A stretch of 64,000 nucleotides of DNA from Labrys sp. KNU-23 (GTDB taxonomy: Bacteria; Pseudomonadota; Alphaproteobacteria; Rhizobiales; Labraceae), in contig NZ_CP043489.1 in the NCBI RefSeq assembly GCF_008330945.1, positions 5,219,501 through 5,283,500 on the forward strand, read 5' to 3'. Below are positions 16,702-24,991 of the stretch, piece by piece; position 1 is the stretch's first letter; each line of letters begins with the position of its first letter. Made by a program: the position numbers and the translations under genes. The notes beneath the pieces are model-generated. The model ran no database searches, was not told the origin of the DNA, and saw only the letters and a list, made by a program, of their open reading frames with translations.

Positions 16702-17741
16702 CAAATGAGTCCGAGACGTTTGGCGGCAACGTAATTGTAGAGCGGATCGCGATAAAGCTTGAATTCCTCGGAAGCCGAGAAGGTGAGGCTGAGATCGTGC
16801 TCGTCGTCATGCCTGACGGCCTCGGCAAAGATCTCAGGCCAATCCGGCACTTTCTGTCGACGCCATTCTTCCACCTGCTCGGCCGCCGGAATGTCGGGAA
16901 AGCCGATCTTGGGAATGAGCGAGGCGATGGCCTGCCAGAAGCGCCGCATCGGCACGGCCGGATCGGGCGAACGCGGCGCCATCATGCGCAGCCAATGGGT
17001 GCCGGTGAGGGCATGCAGGAGGGAAAAGTCTCCCGTCGCGGCAAAGAGCGCCAGTGACAGGCGGGCGAAACGGTCCATGGTATCGGGGCCGATGGCCAGC
17101 ATGTCGTGGACGGGCGCGAATTCCGGCTTGGCCGCGACCGCGCGCATATTGTGCCAGAGCAGGTCGCATTCGGTGACGATATGGCGGAAGGAGGAAGGCC
17201 CATACATATAGGCCAGCACGCCGAGCGGATCGTCTGTCGAAGCTGCCGCGCCTTGGCCGGTACCGAGATCGAGATAGGTCGCCGCCCAATAGGCGAGCGC
17301 AATGGCGGTTTCCTCGTCATTGTCCGTCCAGGTCGCATAGGCCATGCGCATGAAGGCATGCATGGCGCTGGCGGCAAAGCCGTCGAACAGAAGCGGCAGA
17401 TAGAGCCTGGCGGTCGGCGTGGCGCCGAGCCGCCCGACTTGCGCCTGAAAGAAGGTGCGGTAATCGCCTTCCCGTTCGCGGTCACCGAGAAAGTCGCGCC
17501 AGTTCTCGCGGCTGATCGCCCCCTTGGGCTCCGGCACGGGAACGAGGCCGTTCTGGACACGGTAGATTTCGCAGAACTCTTCCAGCCTCCGGTCGTCAGC
17601 GCCCATGCGCTGCATGGCGACCAGGATCATCGGCAGGTGGTTGGCGAGCATATAGGGGAATTCGGCACTCCATTGCTGTGACCAGCCGATGGAGCGTGCG
17701 AGCGCATCGCCCTTGCTGCCCGCTTCTCGTGGTGCCGACAT
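16701..17741 (-). CDS. Questin-oxidase-like (DUF4243) protein
   Basis: 346 residues. The family pattern is seen at the N-terminus (ANHLPMILVAMQRMGADDRR, then LEEFCEIYR), with further helical segments rich in W, H and F. Questin oxidase is a fungal Baeyer-Villiger-type enzyme that opens an anthraquinone ring. Bacterial members are uncharacterised and have no cofactor motif visible to me. The ATG at 17741 has GGGGAGGG upstream, and a longer frame to 17861 is not supported. It overlaps the amidohydrolase by one base and is divergent from the transporter operon at 18028. The pairing with a deaminase-like enzyme suggests ring opening followed by amide processing, but this is inference. Confidence 0.68.
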   Translation of the reverse strand: MSAPREAGSKGDALARSIGWSQQWSAEFPYMLANHLPMILVAMQRMGADDRRLEEFCEIYRVQNGLVPVPEPKGAISRENWRDFLGDREREGDYRTFFQAQVGRLGATPTARLYLPLLFDGFAASAMHAFMRMAYATWTDNDEETAIALAYWAATYLDLGTGQGAAASTDDPLGVLAYMYGPSSFRHIVTECDLLWHNMRAVAAKPEFAPVHDMLAIGPDTMDRFARLSLALFAATGDFSLLHALTGTHWLRMMAPRSPDPAVPMRRFWQAIASLIPKIGFPDIPAAEQVEEWRRQKVPDWPEIFAEAVRHDDEHDLSLTFSASEEFKLYRDPLYNYVAAKRLGLI

Positions 17742-17861
17742 CGAACCCTCCCCATCCGGTCCTGGTTTGCTGGCGCGGCGAAGCTCTTCGTTCCTTCCGG
17801 CCACAGTGGTGAAACTACTCCGTCCGTGCGGGGCAGAAAAGGGCCACCCGCAACAAACCAA

Positions 17862-17883
17862 ACAAAATTATGTAATAATTTGT
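17862..17883. promoter_or_regulatory. AT-rich imperfect palindrome in divergent promoter
   Basis: ACAAAATTATGTAATAATTTGT, an imperfect inverted repeat (about 8 of 10 positions match between arms). It lies in the 286-base gap between the questin-oxidase-like gene and the ABC transporter operon. A regulator operator is plausible, but no regulator gene is adjacent. The rest of the gap shows AT-rich promoter-like sequence and no gene. Confidence 0.4.
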
Positions 17884-18027
17884 TCGATATTGCGAGGATG
17901 CAGGGCTTGCCTTTTGTTAAGTTGCAAAAAAATGTTTGAGTGTGCTCGAATTTCTCACATTCTGATTGCGCGTAAAAAATGCAATGATAGCCTCCCGGTT
18001 GCGAGGGTGTAACGGAGGGGACCCACG

Positions 18028-19302
18028 ATGAACATGACGGCAAAATGCCGCTCACTCATGCTGGCAGGATTCCTGGTGTTTGCGGGAGCGGCGCAGGCCC
18101 AGGAGCGTTTCGACGGCGTCACGCTCAGCCTGGCATCGCAGAACGACCAGTTCGCGGTGATCCTGGCCGCGATGGCGCCGGATTTCGAGAAGGCGACCGG
18201 CGCCAAGGTCAATGTCGAGATCCTGAGCTATCCCGAACTCTTGACCAAGATCACGGCCGATTATGTCGGCCATACCAAGGGCTACGACATAGCCACCACC
18301 GATATCGTCTGGTCGGGGCAGTTCGCGGAAGCCGGCTACACCGTCGACCTGACCGACTGGATCAAGCGCGATGCCGCCGAGATCAAGGTGGACGACATCT
18401 ATCCCAGCCTGATGCAGGGACTGGGCGGCTACAAGGGCAAGCAGGTCGCCTTTCCCTTCGCGGGCTATGCCAATGTGCTGGCCTATCGCAAGGACCTCTA
18501 CGAGGCCGCCGGCCTGAAGCCGCCCGCGACCATGGAAGACTACATCGCCGATGCCATCAAGCTGACCGACCCGGCCAAGAAGACCTATGGTTTCGTGGCC
18601 AATGGCCAGAAGGGGCCGGCGGTGGCGCAGGACTGGATGCAATATAATTTCCAGCTCGGCGGTTCGATCCTCGGTGCTGATGGCAAGCCGACGCTCAATT
18701 CGGCGGCGAATGTCCAGAGCGTGGTCGACTACAAGAAGCTGTTCGACAAGGCAGCTCCTCCCGGTGCGGCCGACTATGATTGGGGGGCGCGCGAGGAGAG
18801 CTTCCGCCAGGGCATGGCCGCCAACATGCAGACCTGGTCGATCGGCGCCGCCGGCTACGACAATCCGGAAATTTCCAAGGTCGTCGGCAAGGTCGGCATC
18901 ATGCTGACCCCGGCCCGGGCCGGCAAGCAACCGGAATACGGCATCGGTGGCTGGGGGCTCGGCATCAACGCCGATATCGACAAGCGCAAGCAGGAGGCGG
19001 CCTGGGCCTTCATCAAATGGATCACCAGTCCGGCGGTGCACAAGGAGTTCAATCTGCGCGGTGCCGGTAGCTATCTGCGCAAGAGCGAGATGACGGACAG
19101 GGATCTCCTGGCGAAGTTCCCGTTCCTACCCGTGCTGGCGACCTCCTTCGAGCATGGCAATGTCGATTTCAGGCCGCGCATTCCACAATATCCGGAATTG
19201 CAGGATCTGATCGGCTCCGCCGTCAACGGTGTGCTGGTCGGCAATGCCGATCCCAAGGCGGCGCTGGACGAGGCGCAGGCCCAGGCTGAAAAGCTGTTCT
19301 GA
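18028..19302 (+). CDS. ABC transporter, sugar-type extracellular binding protein (family 1)
   Basis: 424 residues, exported. The signal peptide is residues 1-24 (Ala-rich, cut after AQA). The mature protein has the long two-lobe fold of maltose/glycerol-phosphate-type binding proteins (VTLSLASQNDQFAVILAAM, FPFAGYANVLAYRKDLYEAAG, GGWGLGINADIDK). It collects substrate for the two permeases and ATPase that follow. ATG at 18028 with CGGAGGGG upstream. It is separated from the permease gene by 220 bases that hold a palindromic repeat. A carbohydrate or polyol is expected from the family, but the divergent deaminase/questin-oxidase-like pair suggests a modified or heterocyclic substrate. Confidence 0.88.
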   Translation: MNMTAKCRSLMLAGFLVFAGAAQAQERFDGVTLSLASQNDQFAVILAAMAPDFEKATGAKVNVEILSYPELLTKITADYVGHTKGYDIATTDIVWSGQFAEAGYTVDLTDWIKRDAAEIKVDDIYPSLMQGLGGYKGKQVAFPFAGYANVLAYRKDLYEAAGLKPPATMEDYIADAIKLTDPAKKTYGFVANGQKGPAVAQDWMQYNFQLGGSILGADGKPTLNSAANVQSVVDYKKLFDKAAPPGAADYDWGAREESFRQGMAANMQTWSIGAAGYDNPEISKVVGKVGIMLTPARAGKQPEYGIGGWGLGINADIDKRKQEAAWAFIKWITSPAVHKEFNLRGAGSYLRKSEMTDRDLLAKFPFLPVLATSFEHGNVDFRPRIPQYPELQDLIGSAVNGVLVGNADPKAALDEAQAQAEKLF

Positions 19303-19332
19303 GAGAGGCGAGGCGTCCTGGGGGCGCAGGAG

Positions 19333-19422
19333 TCCTGGGATCGCAGGCGTCCTCGCCTGCATCTTCCCATCCTGCGAGCGCCGCGGCGCAAAGAGCAGGC
19401 GAGGACGTCTGCGATCCCAGGA
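19333..19422. repeat. Palindromic repeat between binding-protein and permease genes
   Basis: Inverted repeat of 28 bp, arms 19333-19360 and 19395-19422, with one mismatch. Each arm contains its own short palindrome (GCAGGCG ... CGCCTGC). It lies immediately behind the binding-protein stop codon and before the permease start, inside the operon. Partial further copies of the arm (GCGAGGCGTCCTGGG) flank it at 19307-19335. Confidence 0.78.
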
Positions 19423-19522
19423 AAACCTTCTGCTGGCCCGATGCAAGCATAGTTGCGCGGCCCTTGTGGCTGCGCGACCATGCCGGCCTATCCATTCGCC
19501 GCCGATTCCGGAGAGTTCGAAC

Positions 19523-20473
19523 TTGGAAAGTCACTCATCGCGCCTCGCCGGAAGCGCCGTCGTGGCCAACGCGCGGCCCCGACGCCTGTCCTATGCGCGC
19601 AAGCGCCAACTCTTCCTGATCCTGCTGGCGGCTCCCGCCATACTTTATGTGCTGGCAATCGCCGTCTGGCCGATGGCTCAGGGGATCTTCTACTCCTTCG
19701 AGGAATACAGCCTGGTCCGCCCGGCGGGCCGCCATTTCGTCGGGCTCGACAATTACGTCGCCCTGTGGAGCGACAAGACCGCCCGCCAGGCGCTGATCAA
19801 CACCTTCATCTTCACCATCGGCGCCGTCTCCATCGAGTTCGTCTTCGGCCTCGGCATCGCCTTGCTGCTCTGGCGCGACGACCTGTTCAATCGCATCGCC
19901 CTCGGCCTGTTGCTGATCCCTGCGACGGTGACGCCACTGGTCGTCGGGCTGATCTTCAAGGCCATGCTCAATGCCGACTATGGCGTGCTCGGCTATTTCC
20001 TGGCCGAAGCCGGCATTTCAGGGCCACGAGGCCTGCTTGCCGATCCGCTGCTCGCCTTGCCGACCCTGATTGCCGTCGACGTCTGGGAATGGACGCCGCT
20101 GATGGCGCTGATCCTGCTGGCCGGGCTCAAGTCCCTGCCAACCGATATTCTCGAGGCGGCGCAGGTCGACGGCGCTACCAGCGCGCAGCGTTTCATCCTG
20201 ATCATCCTGCCGCTGCTGCTGCCCGCGGCTTTCCTCGCCCTGGTGCTGAGGATGATGGATGCCTTCCGCGTCTTCGACATCATCTATGTCAGCACCAGCG
20301 GCGGGCCCGGCGATGCCACCACCACGCTGATGATCCACGGGGTCAAGCAGGGGCTGGAGTTCTTCAATATCGGCCGGGCATCGGCCGTGAGCAATCTGAT
20401 CACCATCTGCATCGGCGTGATGGCGGCGCTTTTCATCTTCGTGGTCAGGCCGGCGAGGAACCGCAATGCTTAG
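19523..20473 (+). CDS. ABC transporter permease, MalF/UgpA type
   Basis: About 316 residues with six predicted membrane helices (first at FLILLAAPAILYVLAIAVW). The EAA loop reads DILEAAQVDGATSAQRFILIILPLL, shortened here as EAAQVDGATSAQRF, which contacts the ATPase. Start: TTG at 19523 with GGAGAG at a good distance is preferred; GTG at 19562 is an alternative, also with a GGAAG upstream. The frame extends further upstream but through the repeat and is not coding. It overlaps the second permease by 8 bases. Confidence 0.87.
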   Translation: MESHSSRLAGSAVVANARPRRLSYARKRQLFLILLAAPAILYVLAIAVWPMAQGIFYSFEEYSLVRPAGRHFVGLDNYVALWSDKTARQALINTFIFTIGAVSIEFVFGLGIALLLWRDDLFNRIALGLLLIPATVTPLVVGLIFKAMLNADYGVLGYFLAEAGISGPRGLLADPLLALPTLIAVDVWEWTPLMALILLAGLKSLPTDILEAAQVDGATSAQRFILIILPLLLPAAFLALVLRMMDAFRVFDIIYVSTSGGPGDATTTLMIHGVKQGLEFFNIGRASAVSNLITICIGVMAALFIFVVRPARNRNA

Positions 20474-21290
20474 AACCGCCGCCGACAGGGGATTGTGGGC
20501 ACGGCGCGCAGCCCTGATCGTCATCCTCGTCATCGCTCTTTTTCCAATCCTGTGGCTGTTTTCGACGGCCTACAAGCCAGCGAGGGACATCTTCACCACG
20601 CCGCCGCAACTCTTCTTCGAGCCGACCTTCGCGAATTTCGAGAATGTATTCCGGCTTTTCGACCTGTGGTCCCTGGTGAAATCGAGCCTGATCATCTCGA
20701 TCGGCTCGACCTTGTTGTCGCTGCTGCTCGGCGTTCCCGCCGGCTACGCCCTGGCCCGCTCGAAGAATCCCAAGGCCGTTTGGCTGGCCTATTTCTTCCT
20801 GGCTATCCGCACGGTGCCGCCGGTGGCGACGCTGATCCCCTTCTATCTGATGATGCGCGACATCGGCCTGCTCGGCACCTGGTGGGCGGTGATCCTGCTC
20901 AACACCGCCCTGAACAGCGCCTTCGTGGTGTGGATGATGTTCTCCTATTTCCGCGCCTCGCCGGTGTCGATCGAGGAAGCCGCCCTGACCGACGGCAGCA
21001 ATGACTGGAACACCTTCCTGTTCACGGCCCTGCCGTCCGTCGTGCCCGGCATCATCGCCAGCGCCATCTTCTGCATCATGTTCTCCTGGAACGACTTCCT
21101 CTATTCGATGTTCCTGACGCGGGCCGACAGCAAGCCGATCTCGGTGGCGTTGCTCTCGGCCTATGGCACCAAGGACATTTCCTGGGGCACGCTCGGCGCG
21201 CTGGCGCATTTCTCCACCCTTCCCATCGTCTTGATGATGATCCTGCTCAATCGCTATTTCGTGCAGGGCCTGACCAAGTCGGCCCATTAA
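20466..21290 (+). CDS. ABC transporter permease, MalG/UgpE type
   Basis: 274 residues, six membrane helices (first at ALIVILVIALFPILWLFS). The EAA motif is SIEEAALTDGSNDWNTFLF. It forms the inner-membrane channel with the preceding permease. Its start lies 8 bases inside the end of that gene. The C-terminal LMMILLNRYFVQGLTKSAH is typical of MalG-type proteins. The ATPase gene follows after 10 bases. Confidence 0.9.
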   Translation: MLRTAADRGLWARRAALIVILVIALFPILWLFSTAYKPARDIFTTPPQLFFEPTFANFENVFRLFDLWSLVKSSLIISIGSTLLSLLLGVPAGYALARSKNPKAVWLAYFFLAIRTVPPVATLIPFYLMMRDIGLLGTWWAVILLNTALNSAFVVWMMFSYFRASPVSIEEAALTDGSNDWNTFLFTALPSVVPGIIASAIFCIMFSWNDFLYSMFLTRADSKPISVALLSAYGTKDISWGTLGALAHFSTLPIVLMMILLNRYFVQGLTKSAH

Positions 21291-21300
21291 AGGTTCCATC

Positions 21301-22470
21301 ATGGCCGCGATCAGCTTTTCAAAGGTCAGCAAGGCCTATGCCGATGGGCACCTGGCCGTGAACAAACTCGATCTCGACATCGCCGATGGCGAGTTCCTGG
21401 TGCTGGTCGGCCCCTCCGGCTGCGGCAAGTCCACGGCCCTGCGCATGATCGCGGGCTTGGAGACCATTACCGGCGGCACGCTCTCGATCGGCGCGGAGGT
21501 TGCCAACGACTTGTCGCCGCGCGAACGCAACGTGGCGATGATCTTCCAGAGCTATGCGCTCTATCCGCATCTTTCCGTCGCCGACAATGTCGGCTTTGCC
21601 CTCAAGGTGCGCGGCGAGAAACGCGAGGTGATCGAGGAGAAGGTCAAGGCTGCCGCCGAGATGCTCGAGTTGGACAAGCTGCTCACCCGCCGTCCCGGGC
21701 AACTGTCCGGCGGCCAGCGCCAGCGCGTCGCCATGGGGCGGGCGATCGTGCGTGAGCCGGCTGCCTTCCTGATGGATGAGCCGCTGTCCAACCTCGATGC
21801 CCGCCTGCGCGGCCAGATGCGTGCCGAGATCGCCCGCCTGCAGCGGGCGAGCGGGGTGACCACGGTTTATGTGACGCATGACCAGGTCGAGGCGATGACC
21901 ATGGGCGATCGCGTAGCCGTGATGAATGGCGGCGTGCTGCAGCAATTGGCGCCGCCCCGCGAACTCTACGACCGGCCCGTCAACCTGTTCGTCGCCACTT
22001 TCATCGGGGCGCCGCCGATCAATTTGCTGCCCGGTAGGCTGCGTCGGACCGGGCAGGGGCTGGAAGTCGCCCTGCCGGGCCTTGTCCTGCCATTGCCGGC
22101 CGCTTTCGTGCAGGAAAGACCCGCCCTCGGGGCACAGGGCGACCGCGAGGTGATCGTCGGCATTCGCCCCGAGAACCTGTTCCTCACCGAAGGTGATGCC
22201 GAAGCGCTTTCCGCCCGCGTCGCCTTTCAGGAGGATCTGGGCGCGAGCCTGCTTGTCCATGTCGACCTTGTCGATCCCGCGGCGAATGCCCAGCAGAAGC
22301 GGGCAGGGCTGGACGAATTGGACGAAAGCGCCGCGGCTGCAATCTCAACCCGCATGCGCATCAGCGCGCCCGTCAGCGCGAGGCGCAAGGCCGGCGATAC
22401 CGTCAAAGTCGGGATGCAGGTCGACAGCCTGCATTTCTTCGATCCGGCAAGCCAGCTGGCGATACGCTGA
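21301..22470 (+). CDS. ABC transporter ATPase, MalK/UgpC family
   Basis: 389 residues. Walker A GPSGCGKST at 37-45, Q-loop FQSYALYPH, signature LSGGQRQRVAMGRA, Walker B FLMDEPLSNLD, and H-loop YVTHDQVEAMT. The C-terminal regulatory domain (about residues 235-389) is the MalK-type OB/TOBE region, including VGIRPENLFLTEGDAEALS. It energises the two permeases upstream. The C-terminal domain has an unusual insert (about residues 328-355: NAQQKRAGLDELDESAAAA) lengthening it relative to MalK (371). Confidence 0.92.
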   Translation: MAAISFSKVSKAYADGHLAVNKLDLDIADGEFLVLVGPSGCGKSTALRMIAGLETITGGTLSIGAEVANDLSPRERNVAMIFQSYALYPHLSVADNVGFALKVRGEKREVIEEKVKAAAEMLELDKLLTRRPGQLSGGQRQRVAMGRAIVREPAAFLMDEPLSNLDARLRGQMRAEIARLQRASGVTTVYVTHDQVEAMTMGDRVAVMNGGVLQQLAPPRELYDRPVNLFVATFIGAPPINLLPGRLRRTGQGLEVALPGLVLPLPAAFVQERPALGAQGDREVIVGIRPENLFLTEGDAEALSARVAFQEDLGASLLVHVDLVDPAANAQQKRAGLDELDESAAAAISTRMRISAPVSARRKAGDTVKVGMQVDSLHFFDPASQLAIR

Positions 22471-22543
22471 GGGAATAGAAGACATCTTCGCAAGGCGCCG
22501 GCGCTTGGCGGCTTTCCCAACCATGCCTATCTATGATTTAAGC

Positions 22544-22623
22544 TCATCGTTGCGAACGCAGCGAAGCAATCCGGCTCTGTGGTTTGCGGCTTCTGGATTG
22601 CTTCGCTGCGCTCGCAATGACGA
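22544..22623. repeat. Palindromic repeat, ABC operon-ribE gap
   Basis: Inverted repeat with 29-bp arms (22544-22572 and 22595-22623; about 26 of 29 match), built around GCGCAGCGAAGCAATCC. This motif is a frequent intergenic palindrome in Hyphomicrobiales. It occupies much of the 216-base gap. I saw no FMN riboswitch before the riboflavin synthase gene. Confidence 0.75.
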
Positions 22624-22686
22624 AAAACCGCCCGCCAGGCGGCAATACATCACTCGGCCTCCGGCTTCATTGACAGGACTTCTCCT

Positions 22687-23397
22687 TTGTTCACAGGCAT
22701 CATTCAGGGCATCGCCGATATCGACGCCGTCAAGGACCATGACGGCCTGCGCACCTTCACGCTGCGCTTTCCCGAGGGCTTCAGCGAAGGGCTCGCCATT
22801 GGTGCCAGCGTCTCGGTGGACGGTGTCTGCCTGACGGTAACCGAGTTGGTCTCGGCGCAGACGGCAACCTTCGATGTGATGCTGCAAAGCCTGAAGATAA
22901 CCACCTTGGCCGACTATGTCGCCGGCGATCGCGTGAATGTCGAGCGGGCCGCCAAGGACGGCGCTGAAATCGGCGGGCATCCGATCTCGGGCCATGTCGA
23001 TTTCTCCACCGCCATCGACTCCGTCGGCACCTCGGAAGGCAACAAGGTCATCCGCATCGCCATCCCGCCGGATTTCGCGCGCTACGTCTTCGCCAAGGGC
23101 TACATCGCCATCAATGGCGCCAGCCTGACGGTGTCCGAGGTCGACAAGAAGGAAGGCTGGTTCGAAGTCTGGCTCATCCCTGAAACCCGGCGCATGACCG
23201 TGTTCGAGGACAAGCGTGCCGGCGATCGGCTCAATATCGAGATCGAGCGCGACACCCAGGTGGTCGTCGATACCGTGCGCGACGCCGTACAGGAGAGCCT
23301 GGGACGCCTGCAGCCTGTGCTGGAAGCCCTGCTGGCGGAAAAGGGGCTCAATCTCGAGGATTTCGTGCAGCTTCCCCGCCAGATCGGCAAGAGCTGA
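22687..23397 (+). CDS. ribE: Riboflavin synthase alpha subunit
   Basis: 236 residues. Two tandem lumazine-binding beta-barrels: the first with FTGIIQ and VDGVCLTVTE, the second with ISGHVD, FAKGYIAINGASLTVSEV. It converts two 6,7-dimethyl-8-ribityllumazine into riboflavin plus the pyrimidine. The start is TTG at 22687 (conserved MFTGII start) with an AGGA six to eight bases upstream. The C-terminal tail is about 20 residues longer than E. coli RibC. The gene is separated from other rib genes, as a monocistronic or ABC-operon-distal unit. It is followed by a small DUF4279 gene after 17 bases. Confidence 0.93.
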   Translation: MFTGIIQGIADIDAVKDHDGLRTFTLRFPEGFSEGLAIGASVSVDGVCLTVTELVSAQTATFDVMLQSLKITTLADYVAGDRVNVERAAKDGAEIGGHPISGHVDFSTAIDSVGTSEGNKVIRIAIPPDFARYVFAKGYIAINGASLTVSEVDKKEGWFEVWLIPETRRMTVFEDKRAGDRLNIEIERDTQVVVDTVRDAVQESLGRLQPVLEALLAEKGLNLEDFVQLPRQIGKS

Positions 23398-23414
23398 CGC
23401 TGGAGGGGCGTGGG

Positions 23415-23888
23415 ATGTCGAACGTCGTGCCGTTCGGTCGGAAAAAACAGGACGACGAGAATTCCCAACAGGACATGCAACGGTTCGATGTCCAACTGTT
23501 CATCGTGCATCCAAGCATTGAGCCAGACGAAATCACTGCCGCGATTGGACTTGAGCCGACCCGTCAACACCCGGCTGGCAAGCCCCGGGTGACTCCCAAA
23601 GGGACTTCCTTGCCGGGCGTCTATCCTGATACCAGATGGCGCTATAGCGAGCGGCACCACGTAGAAGAGCAATGGTTCGCTAGCAGTGTCGAAGAATTGG
23701 TGGACCGTCTACTGCCCCATAAATCCTTTCTGCTTGGCCTCAGGGAAAGTGGCGGCGAGACATGTGTCATCGTCCAATTTCTCGGCGATGGCTATTTCGG
23801 TGACGAAGTTCCGCTTCGGACGTTGGCTAAATTGGTGGAGCTCGGGCTGGATTTTGGAATCGAAGTCTTTGACGTTCCTCAAAATTAA
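23415..23888 (+). CDS. DUF4279-domain protein
   Basis: 157 residues, no signal peptide or membrane segment. The pattern FDVQLFIVHPSIEPDEITAAIGLEPTR, here seen in parts as FIVHPSIEPDEI and LGLEPTR-like IGLEPTRQHPAG, then WRYSERHHVEEQW and a later LVELGLDFGIEVF, fits DUF4279, a small family of unknown function. The N-terminal 20 residues are polar and probably unstructured. It starts 17 bases after ribE with GGAGGGGCGTGGG upstream, so it may be co-transcribed. No function can be assigned. Confidence 0.65.
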   Translation: MSNVVPFGRKKQDDENSQQDMQRFDVQLFIVHPSIEPDEITAAIGLEPTRQHPAGKPRVTPKGTSLPGVYPDTRWRYSERHHVEEQWFASSVEELVDRLLPHKSFLLGLRESGGETCVIVQFLGDGYFGDEVPLRTLAKLVELGLDFGIEVFDVPQN

Positions 23889-23892
23889 CGCC

Positions 23893-23975
23893 CTGGGACC
23901 GCCGGCTTCCAGCCGGCTCTTCCTTACTAAGTGGCGATGCGTCTCCAAGAGCCGGCTGGAAGCCGGCGGTCCCAG
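23893..23975. repeat. Perfect 29-bp palindromic repeat, convergent gap
   Basis: Perfect inverted repeat, arms 23893-23921 and 23947-23975, built on GGGACCGCCGGCTTCCAGCC. It lies between the convergent DUF4279 and bioZ genes. It may serve as a bidirectional terminator; REP elements often occupy such positions. Confidence 0.8.
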
Positions 23976-23998
23976 AAGATAGACCTCCTCAGCAGACA

Positions 23999-24991
23999 TC
24001 ATCCCATGCCGAGCACAACGGCGCCCCCGGTCATGCCGGCACCGGCCGCGGAAAGCAGTAGTTTCTCACCCGACTTAAACGGTTCGACCTGATTGGCCAG
24101 CGAGAGCGACAGCGCAATCGTGGCGGCCGAAGAGTTGCCGTAGTCCTCGATGCTACGCACGGTTCTGGCCGTGCCTAGCCCGAGTTCGGCCGAGACCGCA
24201 TCGAAGATGCGTGCATTGGCCTGATGAGGCACGAAACGGTCTATGTCTGCGGCTGTCAACCCAGCCTGGGTCATGGCCTTCTCGGCGCAATCGCTCATCA
24301 TGCGCACGGCTTGCGAGAACACCGCTCTGCCGTCGCGCATGGTCATCAGGAAGTCCTGGGCGGCGATATCAGGCGCGAAGGGGCGGTTGCTGCCGCCGGC
24401 CGGAATGGAGATCAGGTCGTATTGGCTGCCATCGGAGGCAAGGTCGACGCCGATGAGGCCGGTCTCCTCGTTGCGCGAGGGGCCGAGCAGGAGGGCGCCG
24501 GCTGCGTCGGCGAACACCACGGCGCTGGCGCGCTCCCGGGGGTTGATGCGGCGGCTGAGGATGTTGGCGGCAACCACCAGTACCGCCTTCTCCTGGGTGC
24601 GCACGAAGCCATCGGCGAGGGTGAGGGCATAGAGGAAGCCCGAGCAGGCGCCGGCGAGGTCGACCGCGCCTGCTTTCGGGAGCCCCAGTCGATGCGCCAG
24701 CAAGGGCGCCGAGGGGGGCAGTAAATGGTCGGGCGTCGAGGTTGCGAGCAGGACCAGCCCCACCTGGTCCGGCGCAATGCCAGCATCCGCCAGGGCTGCG
24801 GCTCCCGCTTCGGCCGCAAGCCCGCTCAGCGTGTCCCCGGGGTCTGCCCAGTGGCGATGGCGGATACCGGTCCGCCGCTCGATCCAGCCGTCTTCGAGAC
24901 CCAGTCTCGCCTCGATCTCGGCATTGCCGACCCGGCGTTCCGGCACGCAATGGCCGAAGCCGAGCACGCGGCTCGAACGGCAGCGGGTCAT
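23999..24991 (-). CDS. bioZ: BioZ: FabH-like 3-ketoacyl-ACP synthase of biotin synthesis
   Basis: 330 residues, thiolase fold of the KAS III type. Catalytic triad visible: Cys116 in DLAGACSGFLYAL, His in VPHQANARIFDAV, Asn in EDYGNSSAATI. In Agrobacterium, BioZ condenses a glutaryl thioester from lysine catabolism with malonyl-ACP to start the pimeloyl-ACP precursor of biotin. The gene is the last of the bioBFDAZ operon, overlapping bioA by 4 bases, which separates it from housekeeping FabH. There is no bioC or bioH in the window, consistent with a BioZ route. Confidence 0.9.
   Translation of the reverse strand: MTRCRSSRVLGFGHCVPERRVGNAEIEARLGLEDGWIERRTGIRHRHWADPGDTLSGLAAEAGAAALADAGIAPDQVGLVLLATSTPDHLLPPSAPLLAHRLGLPKAGAVDLAGACSGFLYALTLADGFVRTQEKAVLVVAANILSRRINPRERASAVVFADAAGALLLGPSRNEETGLIGVDLASDGSQYDLISIPAGGSNRPFAPDIAAQDFLMTMRDGRAVFSQAVRMMSDCAEKAMTQAGLTAADIDRFVPHQANARIFDAVSAELGLGTARTVRSIEDYGNSSAATIALSLSLANQVEPFKSGEKLLLSAAGAGMTGGAVVLGMG

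Noticed and set aside
22471..22686. FMN riboswitch in front of ribE.
   Set aside because: The gap is largely a palindromic repeat; I saw no conserved RFN element segments.
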